NCBI GenBank assembly: GCA_002270565.1
Contig: NQMI01000181.1
Span: forward strand, 19,591 to 83,479
Origin: Stenocarpella maydis
Taxonomy: Eukaryota > Ascomycota > Sordariomycetes > Diaporthales > Diaporthaceae
Direction: 5' to 3'
Length of the DNA: 63,889 bases
Shown: positions 11,854 to 23,400 of the stretch, piece by piece
Layout: each line of letters opens with the position of its first letter
How positions within the stretch are numbered: position 1 is the stretch's first letter
Made by a program: the position numbers and the translations under genes
Notes under the pieces: generated by a model
What the model saw: the letters and a program-made list of their open reading frames with translations, nothing else
Databases searched by the model: none
Told to the model about the DNA's origin: nothing

Positions 11854-13351
11854 ATGGCGATGGAGAATCCAGAGAGCTTCATCAAGAAGAGGGTCATTGC
11901 GCATGGTTTGATCTCCCCTGAGAACGCTTATGAACTCGAGAACCTCGTGAACGGGATCATTCGAGACGTCCAGAATCTCTGCCACTATGGCAATAGCCAG
12001 CGATTCATCTTGGAGGCACTTGAGGACCACAACACACATCGGTCCATGGCCAAGTGGATCTCGAAAGATTTCCTGCACGGCAATCCAAGCCCCAATAACG
12101 AAAGTCTGCTGTCATTTACAAAGGACGTCGCCGAGTTCGCTTACCATTTCTGCAAGAATTACTTCGACCGGAGTCAGACGGCCAGCACAAGCTCACAGAT
12201 TGGTGGAAACGAAAATTTAAGCCCTCACACCCCTCCTGCTGTAGGTCTACTAAATACGTCCCCAGCCCAACTTCCATATGTACCTAGTTGACAGTGGGCC
12301 TCGCAGGCAACGTTTCCCCTCTTCAAACTCCCTGGGGAGGTCCGAATCATGGTCTACAGAGAGGCCTTAGTCGAGCCGAACGGTGGCCTGGTCCACAGCT
12401 TCGCGCCACCTGCCCTTCTTTGCGCCAACAAGATCCTGCGAGACGAGGCGATATCCACATTCTACGGGGAGAACAGATTCGAGATGGTAATTCAGCGGTC
12501 GCCCGAGGATGAGGCCCAGATTGATGGCAACAGGCTTTCTGGCGCCAGCGTGGATAGATGGGTCTGGAGGCGTTTCCTGCACATGTGGGAGGAGTTCAAC
12601 ATTTGCGGATCGGACTGCCTCAAGTACGTTCAGGACATCTCAGTAATTTACCGGCTTTCAACTGATGAGGGATATTCTTTCGGCTCGGGCGAGTTCGACC
12701 GACGCCTTGGCTTCCGGCTTAACAGCACCAAGTTCGAGGACAACAGCGCCACAAAGCACTGGCAGGACTCTAAATCCGAGTCCGCCAGTCAAGGGTCCGG
12801 TCCTGAGAGCTCGTGGGGTGATACCAAGGAACAAGCCACCGAGGAGCACAACAGCGGAGAAGACCAGGACGAAAGCGAGCTCGCAAAGGCCCCTGAGACA
12901 CACGCCGAGCCAGTCGATGCCTTTCAGCTGAGCCGTGGCGTGTTTGAATGGGGCAACCGCAGAGAGATGCATATACGGTTTTCCCGCAGAATTCGCGACT
13001 ACGGTAAAGTTCATTATAAAAGTAGAGGTCTCCCGAGGTCGCCAATCACCGGCCAACCCGAGGACGGAGACCTACATCCTGCTGTGCGCCTGCCTCACGG
13101 CGGGCGGCGTAGGAAGAAGTCTTTGACTAGCTTGCTAATTGGAGGTTTGCACAGACGCGGACGGTATGTGGGAGTTCTACCCAGTCAGGAGGCTCACACG
13201 AATTCTGTGGCTCTGTGCCACGGACTGTCCCCTTGCGACAGAGAACATTGACATGATCTGCGAGGAACGACAATATTGGATAAAGAACAGCGGAAGTCAC
13301 GTTCGTCCAGCTGAGAGCGAGGTTTACGATTCAGAAGACGTGGATGACTGA
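11854..13351 (+). CDS. F-box-like (FPAEIR-type) family protein, paralogue B
   Basis: Three exons: 11854-12240, 12295-13003 and 13155-13351, with introns 12241-12294 (GTAGGT...CAG) and 13004-13154 (GTAAAG...CAG), giving 430 residues. Exon 1 aligns with exon 1 of paralogue A by pattern (GLISPENAYELENLVNG; FTKDVAEFAYHFCKNYF). Exon 2 opens FPLFKLPGEVRIMVYREAL, the F-box-like/2EXR start, and carries SVDRWVWRRFLHMWEEFNI, an acidic Ser/Glu-rich linker and VFEWGNRREMHIRFSRRIRD. Exon 3 gives MWEFYPVRRLTRILWLCATDC and an acidic tail. Length, intron positions and intron phases (0 and 1) match paralogue A, so the two are duplicates that have diverged considerably. The start is the first ATG; a second ATG lies two codons on. 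Function unknown. Confidence 0.82.
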
Positions 13352-14689
13352 CTAGTTATGAAGATATCGAGGTAAGTTTCGAAGGCAGAGGCAGTACAGA
13401 GAGAGCTCTGAGTTTCTTGGGCGTTCAGGGAAAGTAGGATGAGTGAGGAATACCTGCTTGAGCCGTGACTGAGCGTGTGGATATGAGAAGTATGGTTGGA
13501 CGCTGCCAAGGCAGGGAAGGATTGGAAGGTCAGAGGTGATGTGACAATCTCTAAAGCCTGGCTGTCACCCTTGCCGCATTTGTCTCGGATTAAACAAGTC
13601 AAAATGATTTGCCTTGCCATACTGGAGCACCAACAGTCCGTGTGAATAATCTGGAGAAAACTATCCATTACCGAGCCTCAGGCAACTAAGGTGACTGTCG
13701 AGTAACTACACTTTGAAGCTTATAAAGTTGATGAGGCAGCGTGCACAACCAATGACAAACAGTTTTCAGCCATGCCTACCTATGTATGCTAGCGAAACGT
13801 GTAGCAATATGTTTACAAACTACAGTGTGTACACTGGTATGTACCCTGCTATTCCGATGCTATGAAAGGAGGATCACATTTTTATGCAAGCAGCAAGTAC
13901 ATCAGGCAATTACAATTGAAGTTGTCCCTGTGAGAAAGTAAGGGCATGAGAACTGGCATAATGCATGTGCCGTTTCAGGACAACAGACTTTGGAACACAG
14001 TGGATTGCCAACAGCGGCTCACCTAGGAAGTCAATGTCTGCACACCCAACTTTTAATATTACCTAGGTTGCCCATCCAGCATAAGCAATAAGCACACAGC
14101 GTATTATAACCTCTTTCACCTTCAGGACCCTCTAAATTGCCATACCCGGAAGCCCCTCCATACACCCAGAGGAAGGGCTCTCCACACACCCATAGGAAAG
14201 GCCTCCCCGCCGCTAGAGGGGCTTCACAGAAAGCTTCGCGGAGGTGCTTCCCCTGGAGCAGGACAATTTAGAGGGGGTACCTTAAATTATAGTGGGCTTC
14301 ACGATTCATTCTTTATACTGGATAGGCCAACATTAAAAGCTAGGTGATCGGTCCTATGGGCGGATGTTGCCTGACCCCAGCTCTACATCAGGTAAAATCA
14401 GCCAACTCGATTCCAAAGTAGATAAGTGAAGTCATTCCAATGTTACATATAGGGAGTCCTCCAAGTTATTTTTAGTTAATGATCTTGATATAGTCGTGCC
14501 ATCACTCTGTAACTAGCATACTGCAACTAACATGATCTAGGCAGAATGTAAGTGACTATCATCACTATTCACTGCAACCCGCCTCAACTCACACAATAAC
14601 ATGAAAGAAAATCTATGGTCAAACTATAGAAACATAGTGTGAGTCATCCCAGTCCGAAGCGTCTCGCCGCCCGCCCCTCCTCCGCGCCA
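13352..14689. other. Intergenic region between paralogues B and C
   Basis: No supported gene. Holds a copy of the dispersed minisatellite at about 14150-14212 and moderately AT-rich sequence. Confidence 0.5.
14150..14212 (+). repeat. Dispersed minisatellite, copy 2
   Basis: Two diverged units: ACACCCAGAGGAAGGGCTCT and ACACCCATAGGAAAGGCCTC. These are the same units as at 9297 (opposite strand) and 17150. Confidence 0.6.
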
Positions 14690-15470
14690 GCAACGCCCTG
14701 CGCAGCGAGGCCATTCCCGTCTTCTACAGCGGGAACAACTTGGAAATAACCATCAGGGGGTCCCCCGCGGACGAGGCCCGCGTGCTGGGTCCCCAGAGTG
14801 GACAAGTGGGCCTGGCGGCGCTTCACGCACATGTGGGACGAGTTCCAGAAACTGCCTCGGCGGGCCCGACTGCCTCCGCCACGTGCGGAACATCAAGCTC
14901 ATCTACCAGCTCTCGATGGCGGGGGACGGGGCGGCCCTTCGGGGGCTCCTGGACCGACAGGCGTGTCGGGTTCCGGCTCGGCAGCGGGCCGTTCGCGGAG
15001 GACTTTGATGATGGGATCGGCGGGGAGGCACCGGCCCAGTCGCCTTCGACAGCCTCCTTGGAGCCCACCGATTCTGCTTCGAAAAGATTAACGAGATAGG
15101 TAGGGACTTCCCTAGGGCCCCAATATCACTGGCCAGGACGGAGAACTATGAAACCCCCTATCCGTATGCTCCCCCTGCGCCACCCAAAAGCGGTCGGGGG
15201 AGGGGGGTGGGGCATAGGGATGAGGTATCTGATCACATTTGGCTAACTCGGCTTTTTTTATGCTATCAATGAATCTTGAGAATATCTGGCATCTACCCGG
15301 ATGTGAGGCTGGTACAGATGCTGTGGCGCTGCGTGAGGGACTGTCCGCTCGCGGCGAGGAACATCAGCTTTATCTGCGAGGATCTCCAGGACTGGACAGT
15401 CTGGGACGAGTTGCTCACCACGGTCAACACCTACGACGACTTCTACGATTCCGACATGGAGGAGAGCTAG
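14690..15470 (+). pseudogene. F-box-like family pseudogene, paralogue C
   Basis: Fragments line up with paralogues A and B: PPLLRASNALRSEAIPVFYS (B has PPALLCANKILRDEAISTFY), then after a frameshift VDKWAWRRFTHMWDEFQ, then after another CLRHVRNIKLIYQLSM, then RRVGFRLGSGPF, and a last piece at 15276-15470 (LVQMLWRCVRDCPLAARNIS, ending DSDMEES and a stop). The whole first exon and the FPAEIR start are absent, the acidic linker is missing, and at least three frame breaks occur. The last exon remains open. Base composition is more GC-rich than in A and B and the decay is by insertions and deletions rather than RIP. A MULE element is inserted 55 bp downstream of its stop. Confidence 0.78.
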
Positions 15471-15525
15471 CGGGTGGAGGGCGCATTTGTGTAGCGTTGG
15501 CCGAAGGGTAGAGGGCTTGGGGGGA

Positions 15526-15533
15526 TTATATGT
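15526..15533 (+). repeat. 8-bp target-site duplication, left (TTATATGT)
   Basis: TTATATGT occurs directly before the left terminal repeat and again directly after the right one at 16866-16873. Confidence 0.85.
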
Positions 15534-15579
15534 GAGATCGGAGATTCGCACATAAGAAAACGGAGGGTACACAGATACA
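15534..15579 (+). repeat. Left 46-bp terminal inverted repeat of the MULE element
   Basis: It is the exact reverse complement of 16820-16865 over all 46 bases. Confidence 0.92.
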
Positions 15580-15645
15580 TTGTTTATTTAGTCGCTGCAG
15601 CCAATCAGAGCGCCCCATTCGACCACATCCGAACACCCACCCACC

Positions 15646-16686
15646 GTGCTTTTTACCGCCTTGCCCACCCGCCCGCCAAACCCCCTTCTGCCTGCAAACT
15701 TCAACCACCCACCCACCCACCACCACATCGTCAAACGCACCGAATTCTTCTTGCAATCAGTCAATTCAGCATCGAAAATACCCTCTAGCTGCTCAGATAG
15801 TAGTTTTCTACCCCTGCAGCGATGTGAGAAATTCAACGGGCAGAAGTGGCTGGGCAAGCTTCCACTTCAAGTCTCGTGGGCGGCCCTTGAGCTACTTGCC
15901 ACGACGAGAAGTCACGCAAAACGTATGCTTTAGGGGCAAATTCCACGGGGAAACTACTCGCCTGCAACTTGCGTTTGCCCCATCTACACCCAGTACGGCC
16001 TACCCTGCGCAAATCGAATTGCTGACTGCGAGGAAGACAGTCGTCCTCTCCAGAGAGAGGATATCCACAAGTCTTACTGGCTGGATCGTGACCTCTCAGT
16101 CGGAAACCCTCTCTTAGCAGTCCTCTCGCCGCAGAAGGTCACTACGACGAAGGGAAGACCTCGCAACGAGACTACGTTTGGTGCAGACGAAGACGGAATC
16201 CTCGCAACCCGTGGGAAAGCCGTAATGGGTAAGAAGACAACCTCAACAACTAGCAGTCTGGGCAGTAGGGCAGGCGATAAAACGAGGGCGACGACGGCTT
16301 CCGTGCAACGGGTCAACTCAGCATTCGAGTGGAATGACGAGACCCTCGAATCGCTGGACCAGGAGGACTCTCGTAGCAGGAAGAACCAGCGAGAAGCCGT
16401 CCGACGAGACCAGCAGTTGGCGGAAGCACTCACGGAGCGAGCGATTCGCCGGCTTCCGAAGCGACGTTCTGCAGAGACGGCCTCGCCGGCGACGACGCCG
16501 TCAACCGCCAAACCAGTAGCCAAGAAGCCCCGTACGAGGGCTCGTGAGACTATCAACCAGCTGCCACAGCTAGATCTGACTGTCGACGACCTCGTTGACG
16601 ACCTCGTCGGCGACGAGAAGGAGACCCAGGAGGAGATTACGGTGCTGGGGTCGGTGAGGGAGCGCCCCAGACGAGGAAACAAGTAG
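15646..16686 (+). pseudogene. C-terminal part of a Mutator-like transposase with SWIM finger
   Basis: One frame is open from 15646 to a stop at 16686 except for a single TAG at 15931-15933. After that stop it reads TCVCPIYTQYGLPCANRI (about 15970-16023), a SWIM-type zinc finger of the CxC...CxH form, as in MULE transposases that end YGLPCAH; here the histidine is asparagine. Then follow REDIHKSYWLDRD and TTTKGRPRNET, both typical of the segment after the MULE finger, and a long charged tail (16225-16686) starting at an internal ATG. The piece before the stop includes VSWAALELLATTRSHAKRML, plausibly the helix before the finger. The DDE catalytic domain and DNA-binding N-terminus are absent. 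The internal 153-residue ORF at 16225 is best read as this tail and not as a gene of its own. Confidence 0.75.
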
Positions 16687-16819
16687 CAAACCACCCAGGC
16701 AGAAGTCACGATAGTAGCGATGAGGATAGATGAGGATATGTGTAGTCAATGACTGTGTTTTTCTGTTGTGTATGGCGAATTGGTGGTCTGAATTAACGTT
16801 GGCGCACTGGGGGTGCACT

Positions 16820-16865
16820 TGTATCTGTGTACCCTCCGTTTTCTTATGTGCGAATCTCCGATCTC
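16820..16865 (-). repeat. Right 46-bp terminal inverted repeat of the MULE element
   Basis: Perfect inverted copy of 15534-15579; followed at once by TTATATGT (16866-16873). Confidence 0.92.
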
Positions 16866-16873
16866 TTATATGT
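16866..16873 (+). repeat. 8-bp target-site duplication, right (TTATATGT)
   Basis: Matches 15526-15533 exactly. Confidence 0.85.
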
Positions 16874-17149
16874 GGGTTGACGATCATTGGACAACGGCTG
16901 TAAGGAGTACTGAAGATTTACAGCTTTGGGTGGCGGAAATGCGTTAGACTGTTTGCTGCTCAGTTGGAATCTGCTAATGGACATACGGGTGGTACTCATG
17001 GGATACCAGGTGGAAAGCCCCTATCAGGGTCTTGAGAGCTATTCGTCTAGATACTACGGCGTAAATAAGCATAAAAGGACTTCACCTTCATCAATCACTT
17101 CACCCACTCCTCTAGCGAGCCCCCTCAACACCACCAAATAGGGCCCTTC

Positions 17150-17243
17150 AGGCACCCAGAGGAAGAACCCTCACAAGAGGAGGGCCCTCCATATACCCAG
17201 AGGAAGGGCCCTCGCGTACCCAGAGGGAGGGCCTTCCCAGGAC
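17150..17243 (+). repeat. Dispersed minisatellite, copy 3
   Basis: About four diverged units of roughly 23-24 bp, for example TACCCAGAGGAAGGGCCCTC and TACCCAGAGGGAGGGCCTTC. It is the largest of the three copies in the window. Confidence 0.65.
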
Positions 17244-17676
17244 CCCCAGGCTCTCCGTATTAGGGCTTTTTTTTATAAACCAATCAGAATGCAAATATTA
17301 TCTAGCCTCTAATTAGTAGAATTTCGGCAAGCCATCTGGGCAGTATAGTGTATCAAGATCCTGTTTACAGACTATTCTAGACGGATAGCATAGAGATGAT
17401 TAATGTCATGGAATAGAAGTTGAGAATGAAGGCGTAACTGTCCTTCATGAATGTCATTTAAAACTGGCTATCTGAACTGGCACATGAGACTTAGAAATTG
17501 AGCCACACCCCAAGTCATTACATACACCCACCTCACCCCAAGGCGTCAAACGCAATCAATATCCAATCCCCAGATAAACCAACCATAAACAAACATGCCT
17601 GAACACACTGGCCATCTCAGCCCAAAACCTACCAACCTGTTACAAAACCACCCCCCCCCCTGGTTCCCTTCACTGC
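17244..17676. other. Intergenic region downstream of the Zn2Cys6 gene
   Basis: No gene seen. It is the 3' flank of the minus-strand regulator. It holds the short palindrome-like CTATTCTAGACGGATAG near 17370, similar to one near 24060. Confidence 0.4.
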
Positions 17677-20438
17677 TCAAAACTCCGGCCCACCACCACC
17701 ACCACCACCACCAAAGTCCCCCGACGAGTACTGGCTCAGGTCCAATCCAAGGTGGTCCCAGTCCCACAGCGGCTCGAGGAACGTGCCCGAGAGCGGGTCC
17801 CCGGGGTTCATCCCGCCGCCAAAGAACTGCTGCTGGTGGTCCAGCTGGGCAGCCGGGGTGCTGGTGGCGATGGCGGGCGCGGCGGCAGCAGGCTGTCGCA
17901 GTGGCTGCGGCTGCGGCTGCCGATGGGCCGGCGTGAGGATGGAGGTATAGTCGACATACGGCCACTCCTCGGCCGGCACCACAGGTATCCCGCCCGGATT
18001 CCCAAGCGGTATCATTGGCGGGACGCCGTAGAACGCCTGCGCCTCCGCCTGTACCTGTTGCTGCTGCTGCTGCTGCTGCTGCGGCAACTCCTGCATGTCG
18101 CCGTACGACGGCGTCGCGCCCACCTGTGGGGACGGGTCGCTCAGGTACCCTGTGCCGCCAAGACCGCTGCTGAGGGTGTAATCGCCGAAGCTGGGGACCG
18201 CGGCGAGCTGCTCCGGGGGGGAGGATGTCGTAGAGGAGCTCATCTTGATCTTCTTGGAGGAGGACGGCCTGGGCGGCGAGCCGACGCCGAGGATGGCCTT
18301 TTCGGCATCGGTGAGGGGCAGCGACGGCGTGAGCTTGCGCAGCAGCAAGGCAGACAGCCTCGCGGACTCTGAGAGGTGGGCGACGCCGTCCATGAGCTCC
18401 TGGGAGGTGCGCATCGCGCGGACGCACTGGCTCCGGCGGGGGAGGTTGAACTCGGTGTCGTGGACGATGGCTGAGCACAGCACGGTTGCAGCGTCGAACA
18501 TGAAGAAGATGATGAAGAAGTACTTGACTGGTACACGTTAGTCGCCAGCTGCGGTGCCAAAGTGACGGATTCTAGAACACACCAAGGCTGAAGGACCGGG
18601 CAACTGTAGCGAGACAAGAATGGTACTTACACCCAGCCGGGTAAATCAGGTCATAAAACTGCTCCGACGCCCTCAGGAGGTCAAGACACGTATCAACACC
18701 CTTGGTGCGCAAGTCCGCCCCCAGCTCCGACCGTATGGTCTCCGAGTCTGCCTTTGACAGCAGATAAGGCTTGAGGGGCGCGAGAAGGTATGCGTACGCG
18801 ATGATGTTGAGCTGGCACCGCATGAAGGCGACGTTGGGGTGCTTCTGGTCCCAGCGCGTGTCCGGCCGGTGGTCACGGAGGGCGGCGGGGAAGGTGCCCA
18901 TCCACTTCTCGAGCTCGTCCTCGATCTCGAGGACGAGGTCGACCGAGTAATTGGTGCCCATCTTCTGGAAGAGGTGGGAGACGTGCAGGCCTAGTTCGGC
19001 TTGTAGTGCGACGGACGAGAGAGGGTGGGGTATGGCAGGGTCGCTGATGTTCTCGAGGCGGCCGTCTGGGATCTCCAGCTTGTGGTCGTCCTGGTCGATA
19101 AGCAGCGGTCGGGAGAGCAAGGTTGACATTTGCCTGGGTGGGTTAGACAATTGTCGTCTGCATCAGTCTAGATAGATCGACGTACCAGTCCCAAGTCCAC
19201 AGGATACACCACATCCGCTTGCGCAGCTCCCGCTCGAAGTTTGGCAGCCCCTCGGCGGGTTTGTGGATGTCTAGATCATTCTGTCAGCAACATCCAGGGA
19301 GGGGAGAATGGCCAACATGTCCCAGAAAATGGACAGGCCCTGTGGCTGGCATACTCATCTCCTGAGCCTCACGGATGGCAATGCTCAAGGAGTGCCACGA
19401 CTCGACCATGCATGCCTCCGATTTGTACCATTGCGCCTCGAGGAAGAGCTGTTGAACGTGTGCAATACCCCCTTTGCCACGGCCTATCGAGGAACTCAGC
19501 CTCTGGGCAGCTGCGTGGAATCGCTCAGTCATGGCTTGGGCCTTCTCGCCGAGCTCGGACTCGAGCCTCTGACAGAGGGATGCTTCCAAGTACTGAGTGG
19601 ACACGGCACAGACACGGACTAGAAGGCATGTAAGCTCAGGGCTCAGCTTCTGGCCGGCTGCCCTCGACTCCCACCATTTCGCACTCTGGCCTCGGAGTTG
19701 TTCCGGGAATATGGGGTAGTATTGGAAATTGGCACTTTCCAGATAGTTCTGAACGAGAATGTCTTGGTCTTTGTGTCAATATGCGGCTACATTTCTCTCT
19801 GGTGGGACATTACGCACCTGTATACGGCTTGGGTAGTATAATCTTCAATGCTGCCTCGATTTCCTCGGGCTGGGCGCCTTGGCTATCGTCTACGAGCCCA
19901 CAAGAGGGCTGGGTGGCCGTCAATTCTGATCGAATACTACAGAGAGACCTCATACTTACGTCCCCGGTAGACCTGGCAAGGTTGAAGACGTCGTGGCTAG
20001 GCATGTAGCCTAGCTTTGCCAACCCGTCCGAGAGGCCATGGTCAGGGTCGCTAGCCGGTGCTGAGATATCGGATTCTGAGCTGCCCTCCTTTCTCTTTCT
20101 TGACGATCTGCGGTCATGTCAGGCCAACAACCATCTCTCCGTTACAAGGATACGCAAGTGTAATCTGCCGTACTTTGAAGGAGCAGCCAAGAAGTCTTCC
20201 TCGGGGGTCGTTACTTTCTTCGGGGCGAACTGGCATAGATGGGGTACCTTCCGGGCCTGGCAGTGGTTGCAGGGCCACTCACGAGAGCACTGGTAATCAA
20301 GCGGCGTCAGCGGCTGTCGGCAGGATAAGTGGAGATATAGCCATATCAGTGTACCTTCTGCTTCCGTCGCTGGCACTCCAAACAAGACGTAGCGGAGCGT
20401 CCGCTCTTGGGCTTCTCGACAGGGCTGTTCCCGCTCAT
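17677..20438 (-). CDS. Zn2Cys6 transcription factor with fungal-specific domain
   Basis: Eight exons give 763 residues: 20438-20355, 20289-20174, 20107-19960, 19908-19818, 19768-19355, 19270-19186, 19133-18631 and 18527-17677; all seven introns are GT-AG and 49-103 nt long. The binuclear zinc cluster (Cys19, 22, 29, 35, 38, 47; SCLECQRRKQK then CSREWPCNHC) is split by intron 1, a common arrangement in this family. A basic stretch follows (SSRKRKEG). The middle has the fungal-specific regulatory domain, with FERELRKRMWCILWTWDW and PLLIDQDDH as its signature. The C-terminal 280 residues are low complexity with nine glutamines and a glycine run (PEF end), likely an activation region. It should be a nuclear DNA-binding regulator; its target pathway cannot be read from context. 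Start chosen as the only ATG that leads into the cluster. Confidence 0.88.
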
Positions 20439-23400
20439 TTTGGAACTTTGGAAGGGGGTTAGTAGTGAAGTTTAGCGCGGGTTGAGAGAACGAGGAGAAC
20501 TCAGTCTCCTATGATGCGGAAGAGCTGGCGGGCAACCGGAAGCACAAGAGGGCCCTGAAGGACGTGTCGTCTCTGCGGCTCGAGAGCAATTACCTCTTGA
20601 CCGGTGACTAAGCCGGGGTCTCTTCGCCGTCGGATTTCCGGCATGCGTTAGACCAGATGGAGAAAGCGATGTTGATTAAGGGCTCGCAGATGCGTAGCGT
20701 CGTGGTAGTGTAACGGCTTGGGCCTCTAGTTCAGCCGCCAGAGATGCTGGATCACTCCAAAAGAAAAGCGCAGGCTTGATGGTGATTGAACCGAGGCTGC
20801 ACGAGACATTGTTTCTGATCCGTCGTTATTTATGTCTCAAGCCCTCCATCTTCGCTGTTGTGAGTTTTCCTCCTTCGGCCGGCCAAAGCTGGAGGGGCGC
20901 CAAGGAGCTCGGCTTCAGTCATTGCCCATGTCCTTCCTGATCTCAACATGGAGTGAACTAAATGTGAGGGCGCCCGGGGAAGGGCGGCAGCATCCGCGAA
21001 AAAGAAACTCTTCTTTGGCCAATGAAGGCTGTAGAGTGCGTCGAGTCGACTTGTCGTCTGGACATGAGCCTCCTCTGGCGCCCGGCGTGCCAGAAGAGCC
21101 GGACAGGGATTGCGCACTTGCCGGTGCAGCTAGCTCTGGGCCAGACATAGCCGTGGCTTGGTGCATTGCCCAGGCGAAGAGGCTGGGTGAGCGATAGCTG
21201 AGATGGTGGGTTTCGCAGAGATGGTCTCGAAGCCTTGTGCTGTGATGCGGATCACAGCCTCCAGGACGTGATACGGTGTGTGAATAAGCCCAGGGCCGAA
21301 GAAGCAAAATGGGGGTAACCGGTCTACCGGGGCATATCCCATTTGGGTGTGATTGGACTCTCGGGTGAGACACGGGGCCCAGGCTTTCGGCGCCAGTCTA
21401 GCTCCCTCGTGGTATTTGGAATTATCACCGGGTGGACGTAGCACGCGGCTGCGGTATAGAAGTGTGCGGCCTCGTGCGGAGTCCTGCGGAGGATGGAAGG
21501 GCGTGAGGGCAACACGATGAGGGCCCGCCCCTACGACCAGCGATGACGCCTGGAGTTGCCTTGCGGCGCTGGCGACTAGCAAAAGGAGATTGGCGGGAGG
21601 GACCAGGCCTGGCTGCTAGGGGAAGCGAGTAGGCGAAGGCTCGCGAATCTGGGTCGCATAAGCGGGCATACCGATGCCACACTAGGGCAGCATCCGAGGC
21701 ATGCAAAGACCCGGCCTGGAGTGTATGACGAAAGGCTCAAAGTTAACATGTCTCAGCAGGGTAGTAATTCCTTTGGGTCTGTTTGGAGGGAGGTGGAAGG
21801 TGAACACAGTACGTGGGCCACGGAGAGATACGGCCTGGCAGGCAGCCGGGAATTGGCCCGAATGGCAGATTGCGGGCCTGATGGTCAGCTGGTTAGCTGG
21901 CCAGCTAGTCGGCAATGCCAGAACCAAGGCGAAGGATCTCCGTGGCGCCGGTCGCCCTGTCCCGGTCGGTTGGGTCCGGGGCTGGACGACGAGTGGGAGT
22001 GGGGGGCCCGACGCGACAGGGCAGTCCAGACGGGGCTTCGGGTCTGTCGGGCTGGTCAGCATCTGCCAGCTGAAGACTAGGACTAGGATCTCCAGCACAG
22101 AACTCGGCTTCGAGGTCGGGATGGTGGGAGGGTCTCGTGGCCCCGAGGGCTGTGTAACCGGACGGCAGGCACACTGAACGTGGCATGCGGTCCTGTTGCG
22201 GTGTGTCTGCATGTCTGCGTGTCCGCCCTTATCGCTGCCGCCTCTCGGTCTGGCGCAAGGTCGATGAATCACCCGTCATGGGCGGGTGTCTGCGCAGGGC
22301 AGTGGAGGTTGAAGTGGTGGCCAAGTGGACTACAAGAATCGAGGGGGTCAGGGTTGGTTGGCAGTGGTGTTTGAGGGACAGAAGACCCGGGCCAAATTTG
22401 GCTGCGAGAAAGAGGAGCATCATCTCTTGGACCCTCTTCCCCCGCCAACAAGAGCAGCACCACACAACATTATACAAAACCAGAGCGCTGCTGCCGACCC
22501 AGCTCGGGACTTTCGTCCAGTCTAGGCCCTCGCACCCCATCATCTTCTCACACTGCCACCCGAGAAATCGTATGATTCGGACGCATACTGGCCACGTCTG
22601 ACCGTTTTCCCGACAACTTTCGGGCGAGACCACTGGCCACAAGACCGGGCCTTCCGCCCGGCAAGTCTTCCCCTGGCCGTCTCCCATGCAGAGGATAGTG
22701 GTACCAGTGTTCCAAACAGATAATACTCTCCCGGGGCCCAGGTCTTTCTGACGTACTACCAGGCTAGGTAGTTGTTGCTCGCGTGCTCCCATCGCAACCA
22801 CTTGCATCGCGGGCCGCTCCTGACAGCGGCAGCTAAGCGTTGACCGGACATGTCACACTGTGACTAACCAATCACCCAACGCCCGATGGGTTTCGGTGCG
22901 CCTTGCGTCGAATCTTTCGATGAGTTTGAGATATCCCCACGGCCAAGGAAACGGTCAACCCAGTGCGGCACTGGTATGTTGGGCTCACGACCAGTGCTGG
23001 CCATCGCTCCCGGCCTGTATGAGGCTTGTTTGACGCGCTGCGAGGTAGTCAACCGACAGATACTTGAGGAGTCACAACGGAATTCGTCACGTCGGAAATC
23101 CCCCCTTGGCCGCCCCTGGCCAGTGTGCCCAGAAGAGGCAATCTGCCATTGGCCATGATGCCAACCAGCGCTACGTCCACGAGCTCGGCCGAAACATGTC
23201 GGTAGCACTGGCCTATGACTCTGCGTCGTCTCCCTGCCGGCTTCCGTGGCTCGATGGGCACACCGGTCGTGTGACCCATCCGCGGGGACTCGTGCCCTTC
23301 GGGGTCGTCTTGCTCAGAGCCTTTTCATCGGCAATACCGGATCTCTGCGGCGGATATGGTTTATCGAAGCCTCGTGCGAAGCATTGTGAAGACTTACTCT

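Larger units (their letters stand above)
15534..16865 (+). mobile_element. MULE-like DNA transposon, internally deleted, 1,332 bp
   Basis: Bounded by perfect 46-bp terminal inverted repeats (15534-15579 and 16820-16865; outer bases GAGATCGGAGATTCGCACAT) and by an identical 8-bp duplication of the target, TTATATGT, on both sides. The interior encodes only the C-terminal end of a Mutator-like transposase (see separate entry), so it cannot encode a complete transposase and would depend on a full-length relative for movement. MULEs usually make 8-11-bp duplications, which fits; hAT elements also make 8 bp, but the SWIM-type zinc finger inside points to MULE. The TIRs are identical and the interior shows no RIP-like AT bias, both signs of recent insertion. 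It landed beside the F-box-like pseudogene C. Confidence 0.9.

Noticed and set aside
16225..16686. 153-codon plus-strand frame and the 211-codon frame opposite (16074-16709) as separate genes
   Set aside because: The plus frame is continuous upstream with a MULE SWIM finger and is its charged tail; the minus frame is only its antisense shadow.
15534..16865. Assignment of the TIR element to hAT because of the 8-bp target duplication
   Set aside because: The encoded SWIM finger and KGRPR segment are Mutator-like; 46-bp TIRs also fit MULE better.
21682..22807. Overlapping 190-196-codon frames on both strands
   Set aside because: Low-complexity Arg/Pro/Ser composition, mutual overlap and no family motifs; typical of GC-rich noncoding sequence.
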